Origin: an uncultured Prevotella sp.
GTDB taxonomy: Bacteria > Bacteroidota > Bacteroidia > Bacteroidales > Bacteroidaceae
Length of the DNA: 48,463 bases
NCBI GenBank assembly: GCA_947164965.1
Contig: CAMUYR010000025.1
Span: 1 to 48,463, forward strand
Direction: 5' to 3'
In this document: positions 48,330 through 48,463 of the stretch, piece by piece
Layout of the letters: every line of letters begins with the position of its first letter
Position numbering within the stretch: position 1 is the first letter of the stretch
The notes under the pieces: generated by a model
What the model was told of the DNA's origin: nothing
Seen by the model: only the letters and a program-made list of their open reading frames with translations
The model's database searches: none
Program-made: the position numbers and the translations under genes

Positions 48330-48463
48330 TTAATCTCCCTCACCTGGTTCGTCACCATTGTTGGTGGGCGTTTGGCTTGAGCCGCTGCCGCTGCCACTGC
48401 CGCTACCGCTGCCGCTTCCACTGGTGCCTGCTGGCGACAGGATGAAGCTGATGGGCGTCTTGT
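48330..48463 (-). CDS. C-terminal tail of a probable HU-family DNA-binding protein, cut off by the window edge
   Basis: Only the last 43 residues are in view. KTPISFILSPAG is followed by a (Gly-Ser)n linker, SSQTPTNNG and an acidic end DEPGEGD. Bacteroidota HU-family proteins next to smalltalk genes have this kind of Gly/Ser-rich acidic tail. The DNA-binding part lies outside the window, so the call rests on the tail and the neighbour. Confidence 0.6.
   Translation of the reverse strand, partial: KTPISFILSPAGTSGSGSGSGSGSGSGSSQTPTNNGDEPGEGD

Overview
The window looks like chromosomal DNA from a Bacteroidota member close to Prevotella (Prevotellaceae). This rests on the promoter style (TTTG about 20 nt before TAnnTTTG, mostly without strong Shine-Dalgarno sites), the AT-rich spacers, the gene families (GH97, DUF6242, DUF6089/PorG-like, smalltalk next to an HU-type gene, ferredoxin-dependent KorAB, ATP-type PckA, Bacteroidetes-type VgrG and tube proteins) and the conserved uppS-bamA-ompH-ompH order. 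Genus is inferred and not proven.

Left part (1-9.9 kb): the 3' half of tRNA-Val(UAC), then purB, an RsuA/RluB-type pseudouridine synthase with a long Gly/Gln/Arg tail, and asnS on the plus strand. These are followed by a small outer-membrane barrel and a lipoprotein of unknown role. On the minus strand lies an overlapping operon: CPA2-type cation/proton antiporter, LolD-like ATPase and an S1-domain RNA-binding protein.

Carbohydrate region (9.9-26.4 kb): a plus-strand pair (GH97, GH31) faces murI and a third ompH paralogue. Upstream of these is a tight minus-strand operon: SLC13-type permease, GH97, GH29, GH2, GH2. All the glycosidases carry export signals and no SusC/SusD pair is present. 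The enzymes suggest trimming of fucose, galactose and glucose/xylose-type side groups from oligosaccharides in the periplasm.

Envelope region (26.5-33.4 kb): DUF6242 lipoprotein, PorG-like barrel, uppS, bamA, ompH, ompH in one minus-strand run that ends at a clear terminator. The spacer after it holds two near-identical perfect palindromes.

Metabolic region (33.4-39.3 kb): a 31-residue membrane micropeptide with its own promoter and terminator, a duplicated scrap of the pckA 3' end, pckA, upp, and korB/korA.

Injection-system region (39.4-46.3 kb): a compact five-gene minus-strand operon encoding two Hcp/TssD-like tube proteins, a 1164-aa VgrG with a long helical C-terminal extension, a separate beta-helical protein interrupted by a coiled coil, and a protein whose order of predicted elements resembles ribosome recycling factor but lacks its key arginines. 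No sheath, baseplate or membrane-complex gene is in view. This is the best candidate for an undescribed system. The right end holds a uridine-kinase-like protein with a ThrRS-like N-terminus, a smalltalk micropeptide and the C-terminal tail of a probable HU-family protein.

Two themes recur. Several intergenic regions are fused terminator-promoter modules in which the -33 element lies in or just past the terminator hairpin. Several families of short dispersed repeats are inserted in frame inside conserved genes (asnS, GH2, GH97, GH31, bamA). All family calls come from reading the sequence; no database search was run.
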